From contig DASCMO010000162.1 of assembly GCA_036010965.1 (NCBI GenBank), positions 1 through 10,588 on the forward strand: DNA of 10,588 nt, written 5' to 3'. A model generated the notes under the pieces. It ran no database searches. It saw only the letters and a list, made by a program, of their open reading frames with translations, and was not told the origin of the DNA. Shown here in pieces: positions 6,854-10,588 of the stretch. The translations under genes were made by a program, and so were the position numbers. The stretch's first letter is position 1. Each line of letters starts with the position of its first letter. Source of the stretch: GCA-2686265 sp036010965 (GTDB taxonomy: Bacteria > Planctomycetota > UBA1135 > GCA-002686595).

Positions 6854-8892
6854 GCGGCGGGGGGACGGCCCACGCCCTGATCTCCTCGGCGTGTGTGAAC
6901 GCGTGCGCGTTCTGCGCCGCCTCGCAGCAGCGGCGGGAGGGACGGTTCGCGCGCCGCGAGGACGTGCTCGCCTTCCTGCGCAGCGCGGCCGCGGATGGAG
7001 TGCAGCACGTCGTCTTCTCGGGGATCGGGGAGCCGACCCTCGACCGTCACTTCGACGAGTACCTGGGGGTGGCGCAGGGGCTGGGCTTCCGGACGATCGG
7101 CCTGTTCTCGAACGGCTTCGGCTGCACGCAAGAGCGGGTTCGACGCTGGCGCTCCCTCGGCCTCGACAGGGTCCTTCTCTCGGTGCACGGGCTCGAGGCG
7201 GGACACGACCGGCTCGTGGGCCGGAGCGGCTCCTTCAGTGAGGCGATCGGAGCAATCTCCACCTACGCGGGCGAGTCCGTCCGGGTGAACGTCAACACGT
7301 GCCTGACGCGTTGGAACCTCCACGAGGTCGTGGGGCTGCGCGATCGCCTCACCGAGCTGCCGGTGGATCGACAGACCCTGGCCTTCCTCGAGTGGTCGGG
7401 GAGCGTGTCGAGTCACTCGGAGATCGTCCCCGACTACGAGGAAATCGGGGCGCGGGCGGCGGAGTTCGTACCCGAGGGGAACCGCAGGACCCGCTTCGAC
7501 AACATCCCGGCGTGCATCGTTGGAAGGAAGACGCGCGAGGAGAGCGAGGGCATCCAGGGAGTCCGACTGCTCGACGGCGCGCGCGACGTTCGCATCGTGC
7601 CCTCACACCGGAAGGTGTGGCCCGATGCCTGCGTTGCCCAGCCCTGCGCCCTGCGTTGCTCCTGTCCGGGGTTCGAGCGCGGATACGTTGAAGCTCGCGG
7701 GTGGCAGGGCGTGCCGCGACTCGTGGAGCAGTTCCTCTCCGGGCAGGTGCCTGGCGCCGAGCTGCGCGCCGACCTGACTCCCGCGGGCGCTCCCGCCCGC
7801 CGAAGGCCCGCAGGGAGGCGACAGCACCTCCGACCGGCTCCGGCGCCGAGAATCGTCATCCTCCGAGTGGGGCAGCGCCCCGAAGCCGCGGTCCCGACTC
7901 CGTCGGGGCACGACTCACGCGGGAACGGGACCTTCCCTGCGACCGATTCGGAGCGTCACCTGCGCGCCGTGGTGCGGGGCGTCCTCGATGGGGACGACCG
8001 GTGGGACGTTCGGTTCGTGTGGACGGGGGACGACCCTCTCCTCCTCGCGCCTGAGCTGTTTGGACACGCCATCGAGGAGAGTCGTGCCCGAAAAGGGCTT
8101 TCCGTCTCGCATGTCGTCCACACGGACATGTCGAGGTTGGACGCCCGGTGGGCAGACATGCTGCGACGGACGGGGTGCGTGTTGAGCACCGGCCTCGATC
8201 CGTTCCGCCCGGACGGGCAGGAAGCGATCGGAAGCCCCGCTCACCAGGAGTGGGTCGCGCGCGTGGCCCTCGCCCTCGACCTCGGCCTCGATCTGCACCT
8301 CTCCCTTCCCCTCGCGCCGTGGCACCGTGAGCGAGAGGAGCACGTCTACCGTTTCCTGTGCGGCCTCGAGTCACTGGCGTCCAGACCCGTCCCGTGTTCC
8401 CTGGGTGGGGTGGGCCGCTCGCCGTCGGTCTCCACCGCTCCACGAGGGGAGGCGCGCCTCGGTCCCGAGGACTACGCACGCCTAGTGGTCCGCGTCGCTC
8501 GGGTGTGGGAGGACGAGGGCCGCCCATTCCCTCTCGTTCCAGTGGATGATTGGCTCCGCTACCCGGCGCCCCCACGGGAGACGGAGACTCCACCCGTGAC
8601 GGTCTTCGACCTCGCAGAGGACGGAGGGGCAGTGCCTCGACCCGCGACTGGAGGAGGCGGCGAGAGGCGAACGCGCGGCGCGCCGGCCGGATCTCGGGCT
8701 GCGGGGAAGAGAGGGGGCTCCGAGGATGGCAACGACGCAGGGCCGGCTCCCACGACATGCGCGCGGGGTTGCGCCGTCTGGTGGGCCGGGAGCGAACCGC
8801 AAGCCCACTACCGGGCGCGCCGCGCGTTCGAGAGGGCGTGGAGCGCCCAGACCGAACAGTCCATGGAAGAAGGAGGATCGCATGATAGCTGA
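6850..8892 (+). CDS. Radical SAM protein fused to a degenerate second radical SAM-like domain
   Basis: A 680-residue protein. The N-terminal half is a radical SAM domain with CX3CX2C at C15, C19 and C22, a G-E-P motif at 60-62, and a later cysteine set (C222, C261, C266, C270, C272) that could hold an auxiliary cluster. After an Ala/Pro/Arg linker (about 311-333), residues about 334-580 read like a second, anSME-type radical SAM domain. W-T-G-D-D-P-L-L (391-398) stands where W-Q-G-G-E-P-L-L is usual, H-T-D (424-426) where Q-T-N is, and S-T-G-L-D (446-450) where the S-L-D strand is. No CX3CX2C precedes it; the matching stretch near 341-353 has no Cys. A low-complexity linker (about 590-635) leads to a C637-A-R-G-C641 tail, perhaps a SPASM remnant. 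The second domain may bind substrate or partner. Radical SAM identity is sure; the dead domain is inferred. It overlaps the next gene by 11 nt. Confidence 0.85.
   Translation: MSGGGTAHALISSACVNACAFCAASQQRREGRFARREDVLAFLRSAAADGVQHVVFSGIGEPTLDRHFDEYLGVAQGLGFRTIGLFSNGFGCTQERVRRWRSLGLDRVLLSVHGLEAGHDRLVGRSGSFSEAIGAISTYAGESVRVNVNTCLTRWNLHEVVGLRDRLTELPVDRQTLAFLEWSGSVSSHSEIVPDYEEIGARAAEFVPEGNRRTRFDNIPACIVGRKTREESEGIQGVRLLDGARDVRIVPSHRKVWPDACVAQPCALRCSCPGFERGYVEARGWQGVPRLVEQFLSGQVPGAELRADLTPAGAPARRRPAGRRQHLRPAPAPRIVILRVGQRPEAAVPTPSGHDSRGNGTFPATDSERHLRAVVRGVLDGDDRWDVRFVWTGDDPLLLAPELFGHAIEESRARKGLSVSHVVHTDMSRLDARWADMLRRTGCVLSTGLDPFRPDGQEAIGSPAHQEWVARVALALDLGLDLHLSLPLAPWHREREEHVYRFLCGLESLASRPVPCSLGGVGRSPSVSTAPRGEARLGPEDYARLVVRVARVWEDEGRPFPLVPVDDWLRYPAPPRETETPPVTVFDLAEDGGAVPRPATGGGGERRTRGAPAGSRAAGKRGGSEDGNDAGPAPTTCARGCAVWWAGSEPQAHYRARRAFERAWSAQTEQSMEEGGSHDS
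8871..8876 (+). promoter_or_regulatory. Ribosome binding site fixing the 8882 start
   Basis: AGGAGG lies 5 nt before the ATG at 8882. It favours this start over the ATG at 8726 in the same frame, whose extra 52 codons overlap the upstream gene and encode an Arg/Pro/Gly-rich stretch. Confidence 0.8.
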
Positions 8893-9721
8893 GCCGCATG
8901 CCCTCCGGGTTCACAGCCCGGCGGCGATTTCGATCCCCGGCGAGTGCCGTGTCTCCGTTCGAGTCGGTCCGGGCGACGACCTCGAAGCCATCAAGCGAAC
9001 CTACGGGAATCGCCTCACGTACTTCGAGATCGATGGGGAGGTGCTCGGCGATCTCGACTTCCTCCGAAGCCTGGCCGGAACGCGAGTCCTCGTCGCCCTG
9101 GGCTCCGCTCCCTTGCCGGCGGCGGAGGAGGTGGTGCGGGCCCTCCACACCATGTCTCCCAGGTTCCTCGTGCTTCCCGACGAGAGGCTCTTCCGCGTGG
9201 TGAACGTCGTTACGTCGTATCACCTCCCGGTGCACGTCGACGCCGCGGCGCCGGTGGCCCCGGGCGATTCACTCCGCCGGACGGCCGACCACCTGCTCTA
9301 CAACCCTTTGCTCCGCCCACCGGTCGAGCCCTTCCTGGGGCTGCTCGGGCTCTTGGCGAACGGGCGTGGGCCGTCACTCTGGGAGTCGGCGCGAGAGGGG
9401 CGCGAGGACGTCTACGTGGACGACACGGGCCGCGTGGCGCTGGGGAGGCGATGGCTCGAGCGGGGCATGTCGTACGGGGTTCTCGAGGAAGGCTGGCCAG
9501 CACTGCTGTCCAGCCCGGCGGCGCAGCGCTCTCGGACCTACCGCGTTGAGCTCCTCCAGAGGGGAACGGAGTGCGCAACGTGCCCCCACCTGCGACTCTG
9601 TCGCGGTTACCTGAAGGCACTCGACGAGGACGCGCCGTGCCAGTCCTGGCAGCAGGCCTTCACTCGCCTGGAGGAGGCCGCCCGAAGAGGACGGGAGATC
9701 AGCAAGTCCTTGGACGAGTGA
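8882..9721 (+). CDS. SPASM-like protein without a radical SAM cluster motif
   Basis: A 279-residue protein that overlaps the upstream gene by 11 nt, so it is probably translationally coupled to it. Residues about 15-150 alternate strands and helices like part of a barrel, but there is no CX3CX2C; the only Cys before residue 231 is C22. A segment N-P-L-L-R-P-P-V-E-P-F (141-151) and a D-D-T-G-R-V strand (180-185) precede C231, C234, C240 and C253 in a CX2CX5C-R-G...C arrangement, which is a SPASM-type cluster motif. Stand-alone SPASM proteins accompany radical SAM maturases in some predicted peptide systems (GeoRSP is one known case). Here it could supply an auxiliary cluster or a substrate-holding partner for one of the three radical SAM proteins. 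Partnership is inferred; the cysteine motif is seen. Confidence 0.75.
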   Translation: MIAEPHALRVHSPAAISIPGECRVSVRVGPGDDLEAIKRTYGNRLTYFEIDGEVLGDLDFLRSLAGTRVLVALGSAPLPAAEEVVRALHTMSPRFLVLPDERLFRVVNVVTSYHLPVHVDAAAPVAPGDSLRRTADHLLYNPLLRPPVEPFLGLLGLLANGRGPSLWESAREGREDVYVDDTGRVALGRRWLERGMSYGVLEEGWPALLSSPAAQRSRTYRVELLQRGTECATCPHLRLCRGYLKALDEDAPCQSWQQAFTRLEEAARRGREISKSLDE

Positions 9722-9729
9722 CCGGTGGG

Positions 9730-10210
9730 TGTAGTGGTCCAGCGCGTGGTGTCCAGAAACTCGGCCGTGGCCGATCGCCCGGACTGGCGGGCGTTTCCAT
9801 CCCCATAGAATGGGCACATGTTGGCCGACACCTACCCGCTTCGCGTCCTCCTGATGACCTTCTCGGGACTGGTGAACCACCATCAGGCCGGTGTTATCGC
9901 CTACCTCGTCGAGGAGAACCGCGTCCTCAAGGAGCAGATGACGGGCCGGAGGCTTCGCCTGACGGACGACCAACGCCGGCGGTTGGCAGCCAAGGCCAAG
10001 CTCCTCGGGAGACGGGCCCTGGATCAGGTCGCGACCATCGTGACGCCGGACACGCTGATGAAGTGGCACCGTCGGTTGATCGCGCTCAAGTGGACGTTCG
10101 CGGGCGGACGCGTGGGACGTCCTGGCCTGATGAAGGCGATCAAGGCGCTGATCGTACGGATGGCCATCGAGAACTCGAGCTGGGGGTACTGCCGCATCCG
10201 TCTCTATGGG
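9730..10210 (+). mobile_element. Truncated insertion sequence
   Basis: Left part of an insertion sequence: a non-coding leader (possible end near the TGTAGTGG at 9730, not confirmed by a partner repeat) and the N-terminal part of an integrase-type transposase. No right end or terminal inverted repeat pair is visible. The boundaries are estimates: the right edge is where transposase-like sequence stops, at about 10200-10210. Confidence 0.45.
9776..9793 (+). terminator. Possible terminator at the operon end
   Basis: CGCCCG-GACTGG-CGGGCG, a perfect 6-bp stem with a 6-nt loop followed by TTT, lies 54 nt after the last operon stop. It may end the operon, or may be part of the inserted element that follows. 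Confidence 0.35.
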
Positions 10211-10414
10211 CCTCCTCGGGTACTGGAGCCCGTCACCTTGGAATACCTATCCACCGAGTGCGTGCGAAAGGGCCATGGCACGCAGCGCGTCGCGCAGGAT
10301 GGCCTCGACGCGCTCTTGTGGCAGGTAGCTCTGCACGAGGAGTCCGCCGTGTCGAACGGAAGAAGCCTTGCCGTACAGGTCGTGGAGTACTGGATCAGTG
10401 GGTTCGGAAGGTAA
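9818..10414 (+). pseudogene. Truncated integrase-like transposase
   Basis: The open frame is 198 codons, but only the first 130 or so read as transposase. They contain a helix with L-V-E-E-N-R-V-L-K-E-Q, an R-L-T-D-D-Q-R-R-R-L-A segment, T-P-D-T-L-M-K-W-H-R and S-S-W-G-Y-C-R-I-R, the usual N-terminal and HTH region of transposases with a retroviral-type integrase core. After that the frame runs into unrelated sequence opposite the minus-strand gene. The DDE catalytic core is missing, so it should be inactive. The start ATG at 9818 has no obvious ribosome binding site. Truncation probably came from recombination or deletion after insertion. Confidence 0.7.
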
Positions 10415-10588
10415 TACCTCAACATCGAGGGACCGTGCGGCGGCGATGAGTTTCTTGACCTTGGTAGCACGCCCTTCAAGCGCGGCAAGCTTGGGGGTTC
10501 GCCAGAGTCCATCGGAGCCGTAGACCGAGCCGAGAATCTTGTGAGCGTGTTCACACTGAGAATCGAGAGCCAAGGCGGCCATGAGTAG
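10247..10588 (-). CDS. Partial uncharacterised protein, 5' end beyond window
   Basis: A minus-strand frame ending at the TAG at 10249-10247 and open to the window edge. An internal ATG at 10582-10580 would give 111 residues, but two further codons upstream are open, so the start may lie outside. The product is basic in the middle (R-A-T-K-V-K-K-L) and ends with a helical region around L-Y-G-K-A-S-S-V-R-H-G-G and E-A-I-L-R-D-A-L-R-A-M. The S-x-V-R-H-G-G turn before long helices is faintly like C-terminal HEPN-type helical domains, but the match is weak and I assign no function. It overlaps the non-homologous tail of the truncated transposase, and protein-like composition favours this strand as coding here. 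Confidence 0.5.
   Translation of the reverse strand, partial: LLMAALALDSQCEHAHKILGSVYGSDGLWRTPKLAALEGRATKVKKLIAAARSLDVEVLPSEPTDPVLHDLYGKASSVRHGGLLVQSYLPQERVEAILRDALRAMALSHALGG

Noticed and set aside
7856..9235. Long minus-strand open frame (459 codons) opposite the tandem radical SAM and SPASM genes
   Set aside because: The product is Arg/Pro/Gly-rich without domains and crosses two convincing + strand genes with good ribosome binding sites.
9761..9774. TCGGCC-GT-GGCCGA palindrome as an operator or terminator
   Set aside because: The loop is too tight for a full stem and no T-run follows; short GC palindromes are common here.

Overview
The window is GC-rich, with densely packed genes nearly all on the + strand. 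Long multi-domain proteins, a Tat-type lipoprotein signal and a widespread type of integrase-like transposase suggest an environmental bacterium of the Planctomycetota, Myxococcota or similar kind. The sequence alone does not settle the phylum, and no rRNA, tRNA or CRISPR array is visible.

Layout: (1) 127-2607, a large membrane-anchored or exported protein of repeated carboxypeptidase-regulatory-like (Ig-like) segments. It is probably unrelated to what follows. (2) 2818-9721, an apparent operon of five genes plus one possible mini-ORF. They are a radical SAM/SPASM maturase, a Tat-signal lipoprotein with a tryptophan-rich C-terminal tail, a B12-binding-type radical SAM protein, a radical SAM protein fused to what looks like a second, cysteine-less radical SAM domain, and a short protein with a SPASM-like cysteine motif but no radical SAM motif. 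(3) 9722-10588, a scarred end: a transposase cut off before its catalytic core, running into a minus-strand gene that continues past the window.

The main observation is the lipoprotein at 4090-4767. Its last 37 residues hold ten tryptophans. Eight consecutive ones (W189 to W218) are each followed two residues later by Asn or Asp, giving the pattern W-x-(N/D). This is the aromatic-x-residue triad that three-residue-cyclophane-forming radical SAM/SPASM enzymes crosslink in triceptide RiPPs. The precursor starts 15 nt after the stop of a radical SAM/SPASM gene. I infer a RiPP-like system in which a Tat-exported, lipid-anchored protein carries a multi-cyclophane tail at its C-terminus. A perfect 12-bp hairpin after the precursor may set the ratio of precursor to the enzymes downstream. 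Product structure and function are unknown. The assignment rests on motifs read by eye, without database searches.
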